Below, piece by piece: positions 1-8,447 of a stretch of 64,000 nt of DNA (position 1 is the first letter of the stretch; each line of letters starts with the position of its first letter). The stretch is from Crocinitomicaceae bacterium (lineage in GTDB: Bacteria > Bacteroidota > Bacteroidia > Flavobacteriales_D > Sanyastnellaceae), in contig PACT01000019.1 of the NCBI GenBank assembly GCA_002700285.1, forward strand, positions 1 to 64,000, written 5' to 3'. Position numbers and translations under genes: made by a program. The notes under the pieces are model-generated. The model saw only the letters and a list, made by a program, of their open reading frames with translations, ran no database searches and was not told where the DNA came from.

Positions 1-50
1 GACCCCTGGTACCACAAACCAGTGCTCTAACCAACTGAGCTATATCCACC
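1..50 (-). tRNA. tRNA-His (GTG), 3' part cut off by the window edge
   Basis: The minus strand reads GGTGGATATAGCTCAGTTGG from position 50, a 5' acceptor arm and D-arm. It is followed by an anticodon stem CTGGT/ACCAG around a 7-nt loop TTGTGGT whose central triplet is GTG, so the tRNA reads His codons. The variable loop, T-arm and 3' acceptor lie outside the window. A matching promoter lies at 70-99 on the same strand. Confidence 0.93.
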
Positions 51-69
51 ATAATCCCCGAAGGGGGTG

Positions 70-99
70 CAAATATAAACTTAAGTTTTGTTAGTACAA
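70..99 (-). promoter_or_regulatory. Bacteroidota-type promoter of tRNA-His (TTG-N19-TAnnTTTG)
   Basis: On the minus strand a TTG (97-99) is followed after exactly 19 nt by TATATTTG (70-77), matching the known Bacteroidota -33/-7 pattern with its usual spacing. Transcription should start about 5-7 nt further on, giving a leader of roughly 12 nt before the tRNA. That leader holds a short CCCC-TTC-GGGG inverted repeat (56-66) just before the mature 5' end. This is the only promoter in the window where I see both boxes correctly spaced. Confidence 0.65.
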
Positions 100-122
100 G
101 TAAATGTGCCAAATTTGTCGTC

Positions 123-1355
123 ATGGAAAATGCCCAAGGAATTAGAGTCTTGCATATTGCAAGTTGGTATCCAAGCAAGGTTCACGATTCATTGGGGAAC
201 TTCATACAGAGACATATCGCAGCAATAGCCACAAAGCATAAAAGCGAGGTTTGGTATGCCTCACCCGTCTCGAATGAAAGTCCGTTGATGGGACGTTCGG
301 AAGTGAGAAAAGGTGACGGATTTTTAGAACGTATTGTGTATCCGAAAGCGACCAAACCAGGTTCTATCGCAGTGACTAGATCGCTGTTAAAGATGGTTCC
401 TGGAGAAGAAATATCAATGCCCGATTTGGTGCACCTCCACGTTGCATTTCCGGCTGGAAGAGCCGCAAGAATTTTGGCTGAGAGCTGGGATGTCCCGCTC
501 ATCATCACAGAACATTGGACCGCATATCACGATTCACAACACATCCCATTGTGGCGTCGCATTTCGATGAGACGGACGGCCGCATATGCATCCGCGTTCT
601 GTCCTGTGACTGCACAGCTGGGTGCAAAAATGCACGCGTTTAAAATGGTCAACATCGGAGGTGCAAGCAACTATGTAACTGTCCCAAACGTTGTGGATAC
701 AGACCGTTTCAAGCCATCCCTAGAAAAAGGCACAACGGATGATGGATTCAGGATTTTACATGTCAGTTCTCTTGATGAAAGCCAAAAAAACATCACTGGA
801 ATCTTACATGCCTTATCTGCCCTCAGGACATCTCACCCGGATTTTAAATTCTCAGCGAAATTTATGGGTGGAAGCGATCCTGAACGATTGACAAAACTGC
901 GTCACTATGCCGCGTCTATGAATCTGACCGAACCTTGTGTATCGTTTTCTGGGCCTCAAAACATTGAGGAGGTCGCCCAAGGGATGCAGAGGGCAGATGC
1001 TTTGGTACTTTTCAGTAGAAAAGAAAATTTCCCATGCGTGATCGCAGAAGCATGGGCAACAGGAATTCCCGTTATTTCGACTGACGTCGGAGGGATTTCT
1101 GAACACCTCACAGAAAATTGTGGGCGAGGAATTCTTATCCCCAACGAAGATGAAAAGGCCTTGAGGTCTGCATTGCTGAAGCTCGGGACTGAAGTTAAAA
1201 TCGCTCCTGTCGACATCAGAAAATACGCAGTCGATCATTTCAGCATCGAAGCTGTGGCGAATGCCTATGATAAAGTGTATCGAGAAGCACTGGAAGAACG
1301 TCGTGATTCTCACGAGGGAAATGACGAAACCATAGACAGTGACACGTCGATTTAA
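123..1355 (+). CDS. GT4-family glycosyltransferase
   Basis: This 410-aa protein looks like a GT-B fold retaining glycosyltransferase of family GT4. The N-terminal half carries the acceptor-side fold (SWYPSK near residue 15, ITEHW near 127). The C-terminal half has the family E-x7-E element in KENFPCVIAEAWATGIPVIS (about residues 300-320) followed by DVGG. It probably transfers a sugar from a nucleotide donor to a lipid-linked glycan at the cytoplasmic membrane, but donor and acceptor cannot be read from sequence. The next gene is a flippase-like protein 2 nt downstream, supporting a polysaccharide or glycolipid role. A near-match -7 box (CAAATTTG) lies 5 nt before the ATG. Confidence 0.85.
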   Translation: MENAQGIRVLHIASWYPSKVHDSLGNFIQRHIAAIATKHKSEVWYASPVSNESPLMGRSEVRKGDGFLERIVYPKATKPGSIAVTRSLLKMVPGEEISMPDLVHLHVAFPAGRAARILAESWDVPLIITEHWTAYHDSQHIPLWRRISMRRTAAYASAFCPVTAQLGAKMHAFKMVNIGGASNYVTVPNVVDTDRFKPSLEKGTTDDGFRILHVSSLDESQKNITGILHALSALRTSHPDFKFSAKFMGGSDPERLTKLRHYAASMNLTEPCVSFSGPQNIEEVAQGMQRADALVLFSRKENFPCVIAEAWATGIPVISTDVGGISEHLTENCGRGILIPNEDEKALRSALLKLGTEVKIAPVDIRKYAVDHFSIEAVANAYDKVYREALEERRDSHEGNDETIDSDTSI

Positions 1356-1357
1356 CG

Positions 1358-2563
1358 TTGAAGATTATTTCTGACATATCACACTCCATTGGAGCGAGAT
1401 TGATTCTCATGGCCGTGACTTTGACGACCGTACTCTTGAACAGTCACTTCCTCGGAGACACAGGACTTGGAGAGGTCGCTCTCTTGCAGTTTGGCCTCTT
1501 GCTCGTCACGGGAATGGCGGGATTTGTCGCTTCCGGTGCTGTTGTGTATGTCAGACGATCGCATCGTGCGCGAGATATTCGAAAAGTGGCGTATCTGTGG
1601 TGTGGCGTTTCTGCAATTGTAGCGTCTGAGATCGGAGTCGAGTTGGATGTCATTCCCTCAGAGTGGTTATACGCTTCTGCCGGCCTGGGGCTTCTTCAAA
1701 GCTTGGTGGTTTTTCATTCTCAGCTTCTCATCGCGTCGGGCAGAATTCGTTCAAACAATTACCTCCAAATCGCCCAAACCTCCACCCTGCTTCTGTCTGT
1801 ATTTGTGACCTACATCCTTTTCGACATCGCCACGCCCAGAGGCTTTATGTGGGCCCTGACAGGCGCACTCACTGTGACGTTGCTGTATTCTCTCTTTGCA
1901 TTAAAAGGAAGCTGGGAAGAAGGCCCAACATCTGGGAAAGAAGATAAGAATGCGCCCGGAGGACTTCTTTTAAAATATGGTGCGCAGGGTTCTACAGGTT
2001 CTGTGCTTCAGCTCCTTACGAACAGAGCAAACCTCTCGCTGCTGGATCATTTTATCGGGGCGGCCGGCGCAGGCGTTTATTCAGTGGTGTATTATGGCGT
2101 AGAAGCGGTTTGGACTGTCGCAAGAGCCCTCGCTCCCATTGTAAATACTGAGGTAGCTTCTGCTTCCTCGCGGGAAGCACGATATTCAATCACCAGAAGA
2201 TATCTGCACCGCACCCTTCTTTTAACACTTCCCTTGGCCCTCCTCGCAGGGCTCATTCCGGAATCTATATATACATGGATTTTTGGAATCGAAGGTATTT
2301 CCCTGCCACTTCGCATCCTCATTCCGGGCATGTTGGCCGGCGCAACATCGAGCATACTCGCCCACCACCTGAGTGCCATAGGCCTCCACAAATGGAATGC
2401 CATAACCTCTGGAATCGGGCTATTCGTTCTGGTGGGTGTGGGATGGTTTGTTGTTCCTTTATATGGGGTTCCTGGCGCCGCGTTTGCAGCTTCATGTGCT
2501 TATTTGGCCCAAACCTCAGGCCTTGCAATCGCCTTCTTTAAAACAGATCGGAAAGAGCGTTGA
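1358..2563 (+). CDS. Polysaccharide flippase-like membrane protein (Wzx/MATE-like)
   Basis: A 401-aa, strongly hydrophobic protein with about ten to twelve predicted membrane segments and the overall look of lipid-linked oligosaccharide flippases. It follows the GT4 gene by 2 nt, so the pair probably makes and exports one glycan. The start is most likely the TTG at 1358: the frame is closed by a TGA at 1340 and the first in-frame ATG (1409) would remove the beginning of the first membrane segment. Two sampled 60-nt lines inside it are about 55-57% G+C, higher than most of the window. Its 3' end overlaps the convergent bshB1 by 26 bp. An O-antigen export role is inference. Confidence 0.72.
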   Translation: MKIISDISHSIGARLILMAVTLTTVLLNSHFLGDTGLGEVALLQFGLLLVTGMAGFVASGAVVYVRRSHRARDIRKVAYLWCGVSAIVASEIGVELDVIPSEWLYASAGLGLLQSLVVFHSQLLIASGRIRSNNYLQIAQTSTLLLSVFVTYILFDIATPRGFMWALTGALTVTLLYSLFALKGSWEEGPTSGKEDKNAPGGLLLKYGAQGSTGSVLQLLTNRANLSLLDHFIGAAGAGVYSVVYYGVEAVWTVARALAPIVNTEVASASSREARYSITRRYLHRTLLLTLPLALLAGLIPESIYTWIFGIEGISLPLRILIPGMLAGATSSILAHHLSAIGLHKWNAITSGIGLFVLVGVGWFVVPLYGVPGAAFAASCAYLAQTSGLAIAFFKTDRKER

Positions 2564-3251
2564 CCCCCACAGGACGTGTGACTTCGAAGCCCTCGCCAGA
2601 AGTAAATCCACATGGCCTGCCCATACTTAAGTGCCTTCCCTTGACAAGCTCCATAAATTCAGGTGAAGATATCGGTGTCTCGGGTTCAGATGAGTTCTTG
2701 TCAAAAAACTGAGAACCATATGCGAGAATCGATTTCATCTTGATGTCTTCAAAACCGGAAATATCTACAACCACATCCGGAACTCTTGCATGGTCCTGAA
2801 TATAGTGATAAATCGCATCGGGCCTGTGAACGTCATCTGTTTCGCCAGTCACACATTTGACAAGACCCGATAAAAAAGAGGCTTGAATCACAAGTTCTGC
2901 GCCTTTTCCATGGTCGGGATGCCTATCTTCTATTGCATTTGCAATGACGATTTTAGGCCTGTACCTCCTGATCACTTTCACTACTTCCAACAAAGATGCC
3001 TCATCGCATTGAAAAAACCCATCTTTCAGTTTCAGATTGACTCTTTCCTCCACACCTAAAATCTCAGCCGCAGATGTCGCCTCTTGGTGTCTGATTTCTG
3101 GTGTCCCTCTCGTACCGAGTTCTCCCCGTGTAAGATCTACTATGACAACCTTCAGGCCTTGGGAAACCATCTTTGCCACAGTCCCTCCTGCACTAAGTTC
3201 AATATCATCAGGATGGGCTCCAAAAACCACAACGTCGTATCGATTATTCAT
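2538..3251 (-). CDS. bshB1: Bacillithiol biosynthesis deacetylase BshB1
   Basis: A 237-aa LmbE/PIG-L family metal-dependent deacetylase. The zinc-binding signature AHPDDIELSAGG sits at residues 12-23 and the second metal/catalytic histidine region EDRHPDHGKG around 127. Length and the TRGELGTRGTPEIR segment fit BshB1, which removes the acetyl group from GlcNAc-malate, the second step of bacillithiol synthesis. BshA and BshC are not in the window. A perfect -7 box (TAGCTTTG) sits only 4 nt before the ATG, suggesting a leaderless mRNA. The 3' end overlaps the flippase gene tail to tail. Confidence 0.92.
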   Translation of the reverse strand: MNNRYDVVVFGAHPDDIELSAGGTVAKMVSQGLKVVIVDLTRGELGTRGTPEIRHQEATSAAEILGVEERVNLKLKDGFFQCDEASLLEVVKVIRRYRPKIVIANAIEDRHPDHGKGAELVIQASFLSGLVKCVTGETDDVHRPDAIYHYIQDHARVPDVVVDISGFEDIKMKSILAYGSQFFDKNSSEPETPISSPEFMELVKGRHLSMGRPCGFTSGEGFEVTRPVGVNALSDLF

Positions 3252-3255
3252 GTCA

Positions 3256-3263
3256 CAAAGCTA
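3256..3263 (-). promoter_or_regulatory. Predicted -7 box of bshB1 (leaderless geometry)
   Basis: The minus strand reads TAGCTTTG-TGAC-ATG, with the box ending 4 nt before the bshB1 start codon. With the normal 5-7 nt from box to start point, transcription would begin at or within a base or two of the ATG. No clear TTG at -33 is seen. Confidence 0.45.
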
Positions 3264-3284
3264 CGCCTCTCAAGACGACACACG

Positions 3285-3292
3285 TACATTTG
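3285..3292 (+). promoter_or_regulatory. Predicted -7 box of idi
   Basis: TACATTTG ends 7 nt before the idi ATG at 3300, predicting a leader of only a few nucleotides. It faces away from the bshB1 box 21 nt to its left, so the two divergent promoters must overlap in their upstream regions. Confidence 0.42.
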
Positions 3293-3299
3293 TCATTCG

Positions 3300-3836
3300 A
3301 TGAGCACAGACATAGAAAAAGTGATTCTTGTTGACCGTTTCGACAACGAACTGGGCACCATGGAAAAGATGGCAGCACATAGGTCTGGAGGAACACTTCA
3401 CCGCGCGTTCTCTGTCTTTGTTTTCAACACTGCAGGAGAAATGCTTTTACAACAAAGAGCCCTCTCCAAGTATCACAGTGGCGGACTGTATACAAATACG
3501 TGCTGTAGCCACCCGAGACCCCATGAAGCTATTTCCGATGCCGCGAACAGACGTCTTCTAGAAGAAATGGGCATGCGTTGCGCACTTCAAGAGATTTTTT
3601 CGTTCGAGTACAAAGCCAACCTGGACAATGGTCTGACAGAGTGGGAATTGGACCATGTTTTCATCGGAAAAAGCGACAGCACTCCCGTCATCAACCCGTT
3701 GGAGGTCGAGTGTTTCGAATATGTAACTGTGGACTGGCTTGTCAAGGATTTGGTCTCAAGACCAAACCGCTATACAGCGTGGTTTAAAGTAAGTGTAGAC
3801 AAGGTTATAGAAGCGCAGAGGGACGCCTGGAAATGA
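3300..3836 (+). CDS. idi: Isopentenyl-diphosphate delta-isomerase, type I
   Basis: A 178-aa Nudix-fold enzyme that interconverts isopentenyl and dimethylallyl diphosphate. The catalytic cysteine lies in NTCCSHPRP (about residues 66-74) and the Nudix-like RRLLEEMGM helix follows; ELDHVFIG carries metal and catalytic acidic residues. I use the ATG at 3300 rather than the upstream ORF start because the protein then begins like known type I enzymes and has the expected length of about 175-180 aa. It is divergent from bshB1. Together with ispH at 8.8 kb it indicates the MEP pathway with a balancing isomerase. Confidence 0.93.
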   Translation: MSTDIEKVILVDRFDNELGTMEKMAAHRSGGTLHRAFSVFVFNTAGEMLLQQRALSKYHSGGLYTNTCCSHPRPHEAISDAANRRLLEEMGMRCALQEIFSFEYKANLDNGLTEWELDHVFIGKSDSTPVINPLEVECFEYVTVDWLVKDLVSRPNRYTAWFKVSVDKVIEAQRDAWK

Positions 3837-3843
3837 GTCTGCT

Positions 3844-4902
3844 TTAATATGAAAATACAGCAGAAACTGGCCTGTGATCACTAAGTTCTAATGGATAAGT
3901 ATGAAACTCGTGAAGCTCAAAACGCTCTGAGTAAAGGATGTAATCTATCCTTAGGCCTGAGACATCTCCGACATAAGTAGAACCCAATCCCTCTCCCCCT
4001 TTTGAGAAAGCGTCAAAAAGCGGCCATGAATCAGATACTTTTAATGTCGTCAGCGCAAACGATACGGGGGTGTCGTTGAAGTCTCCCAATAAAATGACGG
4101 GGTGTGGACTTGTATCTAACGCTTCACGTAAGGCACGGGCTTGCGTGGCACGTGCCACATACGCAGAGGATAAGGTCGAGAATAGCCTTTTACGCTGTTC
4201 CGAATCAGGTCCTTCCCTTACGGCTTGATAATCTCCTCCCTCAAGGCCCACAGATTGCAGATGGACATTAAAAATTCTCACCGTATCTCCATTCTGAACT
4301 AAATCGGCAAAAATCCCACGTGGTATATCCTCTCCAGGGGCATACCACGGACCGTAAGTCGCGATGTTTAAAGAGGTTGCAATGGCTGGACCAGAACCTC
4401 TTTTATTGATGACTATTTCTTTCGTGCCAAGCGCATTTGACACCGTGCGTTTCATCGACGCGGGCAATTCCTGAAAACACATCACATCGAATTTGTTTTC
4501 GGAAAGCCAAGAAACAATATCATCCCGTGTTTTGTCACCCTCTAGCCACTTATACTCATCCATCCTTCGCACATTGTAGGTCCCTATAGAAAGTTCATTG
4601 GACTCAGCGCTCACTTCAGAATACGTCCCCCATCCTCCGATGGTAAGGATGACGCTATTTTGAATCCAAAACATGAGCAATACAGGCCAAATCATTCCCT
4701 TCCAATCTCTCCGTAACAATCGCAAGACGACGCCCAGCGAAAACAACAAAAGCGCAGCGGGAAAAACTAAACCACAGAAAGCGAGAAAAGGGACTAATTC
4801 GGGAGAGATAACCTCCGACAGTTTGGCACCTGCGACGAGTGCACCAGCAGGACCGAGAATAAACGTATCTATTCCAAATCGCGACTTCCTTTTCTTTCCC
4901 AC
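3844..4902 (-). CDS. Membrane-anchored endonuclease/exonuclease/phosphatase family protein
   Basis: A 352-aa protein with two or three hydrophobic segments in the first 100 residues, then an EEP catalytic domain. Typical motifs are visible: YNVRR, FQELP (metal-binding Glu), LGDFNDTP, RIDYILYS and the terminal SDHRPVSAVF. These metal-dependent phosphoesterases act on nucleic acids, phosphoinositides or other phosphodiesters, and the substrate here is unknown. The domain is probably outside the cytoplasm or membrane-proximal. It is the last gene of the ispH-mutL-rhomboid series, 1 nt after the second rhomboid gene, so co-expressed with it. Confidence 0.8.
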   Translation of the reverse strand: MGKKRKSRFGIDTFILGPAGALVAGAKLSEVISPELVPFLAFCGLVFPAALLLFSLGVVLRLLRRDWKGMIWPVLLMFWIQNSVILTIGGWGTYSEVSAESNELSIGTYNVRRMDEYKWLEGDKTRDDIVSWLSENKFDVMCFQELPASMKRTVSNALGTKEIVINKRGSGPAIATSLNIATYGPWYAPGEDIPRGIFADLVQNGDTVRIFNVHLQSVGLEGGDYQAVREGPDSEQRKRLFSTLSSAYVARATQARALREALDTSPHPVILLGDFNDTPVSFALTTLKVSDSWPLFDAFSKGGEGLGSTYVGDVSGLRIDYILYSERFELHEFHTYPLELSDHRPVSAVFSY

Positions 4903-4903
4903 C

Positions 4904-5866
4904 CTATCTGTTTGACTGATTAAATAGAAATTGCTTCTCCTCTTTCGTCAGGTGATCATATCCGTGCCTTGAAATCTTTTCTAAAATCAAGTCCAAACGT
5001 TTTGCCTTCTCCCGTTTTTCTAGATTGAACTCCGCGTCGCTTTTCGGAACCCGAGAGGTCGCACTGGAGCCCGCTTTTTTCTTCCAATTGCTGTTGCGCC
5101 AAAACTTGAGTTTTGGGCCCAACTTCCCCTTTGATGGAAGGCGAGTCATAATAAAATCCAAAACAGTTTCGAGCCAGCCCGCCAAGTTTATGCCCTTGCG
5201 ACCCAACGTAACAAGCATATACCCAAAAAATGCACCCCCGAGATGGGCTATTTTCCCTCCATCATTCACGCCATCTCCTTGACTTAAACCGAAATAATCA
5301 AACAACACGTAGGCCAGTGCGATGTACTTGAGTTGAACAGATCCAAACAAGATGAATCTCACTTTTCTATTGGGGTTGAGTGTGGCAGCAGCAGTGAATA
5401 TGGACAACACCGCAGCAGAAGAACCCAGTGCAAATGATACGGTATCGGATGAAATTTGTGATGTTAACCCGGGCAGGATATTAAAGGCCAAAATGTAGAA
5501 TAAAAATCCCGCAAGACCACCTGTTAAATATGTGCTCAACAACCGGCGTGACCCTACCTCTGCCTGATACATACTCCCCATCCACCAAAGCAGTATCATG
5601 TTAAAAATCAGATGGAAAATCTCAGTATGGGCAAACATATGTGTGAAAACCGACCACGGTCTGCGCATCAAAACGTCAACATCAGACGTCGTCGCAAGCC
5701 CGAAACAATCTTTAATCCCCACAGAGAATTCTACACCACCAAGTTTTGTGAAAATCAACGCTGCATTCACAAGGACAAATACAACGACATTCACCCATAT
5801 CAAGCGATATAGCATACTCCCAGATGTCCAACTCCTTTTAATGTCTTCCCACATACCGTCTAACAT
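4904..5866 (-). CDS. Rhomboid family intramembrane serine protease (long form)
   Basis: A 320-aa multi-pass protein with rhomboid hallmarks: HTEIFHLIFNM (HxxxxHxxxN-like) in the second membrane region, the catalytic serine in FALGSSAAV, and the catalytic histidine in IAHLGGAFFGY. It has a basic cytoplasmic C-terminal tail of about 90 residues that the neighbouring rhomboid lacks. Both catalytic residues are present, so it should be active against membrane substrates. It follows the other rhomboid by 11 nt, making a tandem pair, and precedes the EEP gene by 1 nt. Confidence 0.88.
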   Translation of the reverse strand: MLDGMWEDIKRSWTSGSMLYRLIWVNVVVFVLVNAALIFTKLGGVEFSVGIKDCFGLATTSDVDVLMRRPWSVFTHMFAHTEIFHLIFNMILLWWMGSMYQAEVGSRRLLSTYLTGGLAGFLFYILAFNILPGLTSQISSDTVSFALGSSAAVLSIFTAAATLNPNRKVRFILFGSVQLKYIALAYVLFDYFGLSQGDGVNDGGKIAHLGGAFFGYMLVTLGRKGINLAGWLETVLDFIMTRLPSKGKLGPKLKFWRNSNWKKKAGSSATSRVPKSDAEFNLEKREKAKRLDLILEKISRHGYDHLTKEEKQFLFNQSNR

Positions 5867-5877
5867 TTTCTATTTTT

Positions 5878-6603
5878 TCAATAAAAATTTTGGCGATCTC
5901 TTTGCCACTTTTTGATGAGAATATAGCCGATCAGCATTCCTCCAAGGTGGGCGAAATGCGCAACATTGTCCCCAGGATTATTCTGAAAAGCCATCCAGAG
6001 TTCTATGGCCCCATATCCGATCACGAAATATTTTGCTTTAATCGGAATAGGGGGGAAAAGCAACATAAGTTCTGTATTGGGAAACAACATCCCGAAAGCC
6101 AATAATATTCCAAACACTGCCCCTGATGCGCCAACAGTGGGAATATTTAGTGAAATATTTGCGCTCCCCATTAAAATATCCGAATAATTCTTGCCTTGTT
6201 GAAGAAGGCCGTACCCCTCAGTTAGGATGAGATCAACCCCCTCTTGCGGAATGTCTGAAAACATTGAGTTTACACGAATATAGGCGACGAACATTTGAAT
6301 AAGTCCCGCGCCAACTCCCGTGGCCATATAGTAAATGAGAAAGCGTTTGGGATCCCAAACCCTTTCAAGGGCACTCCCAAATACAAAAAGCGCAAACATA
6401 TTGAAGAGAAGATGCGTGAATGAAGCATGCATAAACATGTAGGTCACCATTTGATGAGGCTGAAAACCCAGGCTTTGAAATGAATGCAAGCCCAGAAAGT
6501 CCGACAATTGAATGCCCTTTGACCCAAACGCCAAGGTTGCGATAAAAAACAGCCCATTAATAATTAACAGGTTTTTGACGATCGGCGTAATTCTATCAAA
6601 CAT
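5878..6603 (-). CDS. Rhomboid family intramembrane serine protease (short form)
   Basis: A 241-aa six-helix rhomboid. HASFTHLLFNMFAL is the conserved histidine/asparagine loop segment, VGASGAVFG holds the active serine (GxSG) and FAHLGGMLIGY the active histidine. Its start codon shares one base with the mutL stop (TAATG), so it is translationally coupled to mutL. The second rhomboid downstream is clearly related but divergent and carries a long tail, pointing to an old duplication with different substrates or topology. Downstream placement after mutL is common in Bacteroidota. Confidence 0.9.
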   Translation of the reverse strand: MFDRITPIVKNLLIINGLFFIATLAFGSKGIQLSDFLGLHSFQSLGFQPHQMVTYMFMHASFTHLLFNMFALFVFGSALERVWDPKRFLIYYMATGVGAGLIQMFVAYIRVNSMFSDIPQEGVDLILTEGYGLLQQGKNYSDILMGSANISLNIPTVGASGAVFGILLAFGMLFPNTELMLLFPPIPIKAKYFVIGYGAIELWMAFQNNPGDNVAHFAHLGGMLIGYILIKKWQRDRQNFY

Positions 6604-8447
6604 TATTTTAATTTTGATTCAATGTGATCTACCGTGATGTTCGTATACACAGCGCGGCCTCTTGCGTCTATGCCTGGGGACTCGCAGTCAAATAGTCGAT
6701 CCACGAGATTGACCATCTCTTCTTTATTCAACGTCACTTTTTTATGGACTGCGGAGGATTCAGCCCAAACCTTCGCCAAGCTCTCTCTCCTGCCCTCTAC
6801 ATCAGTCCAGGTACCGTCTTGTATCGCCTCCAAAACAGAATCAATACAATTCTGTAATTTGTCAGCCATCCCTGAAGGAACAGCAAGGACCTCCAAACCG
6901 CCACTTGGCGATTTGGCAATCACCAGACCGAAGATCTTAAGGACATCAGCCGCTCCGAGAAGAAGATCCATGTCAGCTCGAGATAAAACGACAGGCTCGG
7001 GAAACAACAGTCTCTGAGCGACCTCTTTCTCACCCCCTCTCCCCGCATTTAAAAACCCTTCATATAAAATACGTTCATGGGCCCTTTTTACATCAATGAT
7101 GAGCAAAACGTCATCTTTAGAAGTCACGATATACTTGCTCTTTAGTTGGAATATGTCATCAAAATTCAATGCTGTTGTTCCTTCGGCTATTTCATTTAAA
7201 GGAGACTCCTGTTCAGGCTCGGACACGTCAAAAGCGTGGGTGTTATAAAGCGCATCTATGTCCTTTGGGATGGGGCTGGGCGACTTCCGATAGGGACTTG
7301 ATGTTTGGTGGTGTTCAGGTTGTTTTTCTGAGGGAGAAGATAAAAACGGGTTGTAATCTGTATTCACCTGAACATGTGGTTCAGAGACGAATTTCCCTTG
7401 CGGCAAATCGTCGATCGATATACTCAACTCGGATTCAAAATCCAACGATGGAGATACGTTGTGTTGTCCCAATCCACGTTTAATGGCAGAACGCAGAAAT
7501 GCAAAAATAATTTGATCTTCCTCAAACTTGGCTTCCATCTTCGTCGGGTGAATATTCACATCGACTTTTGATGGGTCGACCTCCAAGAAAATGGTATAGA
7601 GCGGATAGTTACCAGGTGTGAGAACGCCTTCATAGGCCTTCATAATCGCACGATGCATCAGCGGATGCTTAATAAATCTACCGTTAACAAAAAGAAACTG
7701 CTCCCCACGTGTCCGACGAGCAAAAGCAGGCTTACCGACAAATCCTGAAATCTTCACCACGTCCGTTTCTTCATCAATAGGCACCAAACGCTCATCGTGT
7801 TTGACGCCGAAAATAGCAACCACCCTTTGTCTTAAAGTCCCTGGCTTGAGATTAAAAAGGTCGTTGCCATTGCTTTGAAGGCGGAAACTCAGTTGCGGAT
7901 GCGCCATTGCGATCCGTTGGAATTCGTCCACGATATGCCTTACTTCGACTTGGTCAGATTTCAAAAAGTTACGTCTGGCTGGCACGTTGAAAAAGAGATT
8001 CTTGACTGAGAAGGAACTCCCTTCAGCGCAAGAAACAGGCTCACTGTCCGTGAATTCATCCCCTGTAACATCCATTTTCAATCCCAATTCAGAACCTGTT
8101 TCTCGGGTCTTAAGTTCAACATGTGAAATGGCCGAAATGGATGCGAGCGCTTCTCCACGAAACCCTTTTGTCATGAGCGTAAGAAGATCATCTGCAGACG
8201 TAATCTTCGATGTGGCGTGTCGTAAAAAACATTTTCTTGCATTTTCCTCACTCATTCCCTTGCCATTGTCTATGACCTGAATCAACGTTCTTCCAGCATC
8301 CTTGACAAAAACCACAATATCAGTAGCTCCAGCATCGACGGCATTCTCCACCAACTCCTTGACGACAGAAGCAGGGCGGCCTACAACCTCCCCAGCAGCA
8401 ATTTGGTTTGCGACCTGATCAGATAATTGAACGATATAGTCAGCCAT
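6603..8447 (-). CDS. mutL: DNA mismatch repair protein MutL with altered endonuclease motif
   Basis: A 614-aa MutL. The N-terminal GHKL ATPase has ELVENAVDAGAT (residues about 30-41), IDNGKGMS, ATSKI and GFRGEALASI. A variable Pro/Ser-rich linker (about 360-420) joins the C-terminal dimerisation domain. In that domain the usual metal-binding endonuclease motif DQHA-x2-E-x4-E reads DVKRAHERILYE, so the expected His is Lys and the preceding Gln is Val; the codons are intact (gat gta aaa agg). The protein may therefore have weakened or lost nicking activity while keeping ATPase and dimerisation. It overlaps the upstream small gene by 8 nt and the downstream rhomboid by 1 nt. Confidence 0.95.
   Translation of the reverse strand: MADYIVQLSDQVANQIAAGEVVGRPASVVKELVENAVDAGATDIVVFVKDAGRTLIQVIDNGKGMSEENARKCFLRHATSKITSADDLLTLMTKGFRGEALASISAISHVELKTRETGSELGLKMDVTGDEFTDSEPVSCAEGSSFSVKNLFFNVPARRNFLKSDQVEVRHIVDEFQRIAMAHPQLSFRLQSNGNDLFNLKPGTLRQRVVAIFGVKHDERLVPIDEETDVVKISGFVGKPAFARRTRGEQFLFVNGRFIKHPLMHRAIMKAYEGVLTPGNYPLYTIFLEVDPSKVDVNIHPTKMEAKFEEDQIIFAFLRSAIKRGLGQHNVSPSLDFESELSISIDDLPQGKFVSEPHVQVNTDYNPFLSSPSEKQPEHHQTSSPYRKSPSPIPKDIDALYNTHAFDVSEPEQESPLNEIAEGTTALNFDDIFQLKSKYIVTSKDDVLLIIDVKRAHERILYEGFLNAGRGGEKEVAQRLLFPEPVVLSRADMDLLLGAADVLKIFGLVIAKSPSGGLEVLAVPSGMADKLQNCIDSVLEAIQDGTWTDVEGRRESLAKVWAESSAVHKKVTLNKEEMVNLVDRLFDCESPGIDARGRAVYTNITVDHIESKLK

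Noticed and set aside
123-1355. GT4 gene as bshA because bshB1 is close
   Set aside because: It lies on the other strand with a flippase between, and its N-terminus does not have the BshA opening; a polysaccharide transferase is likelier.
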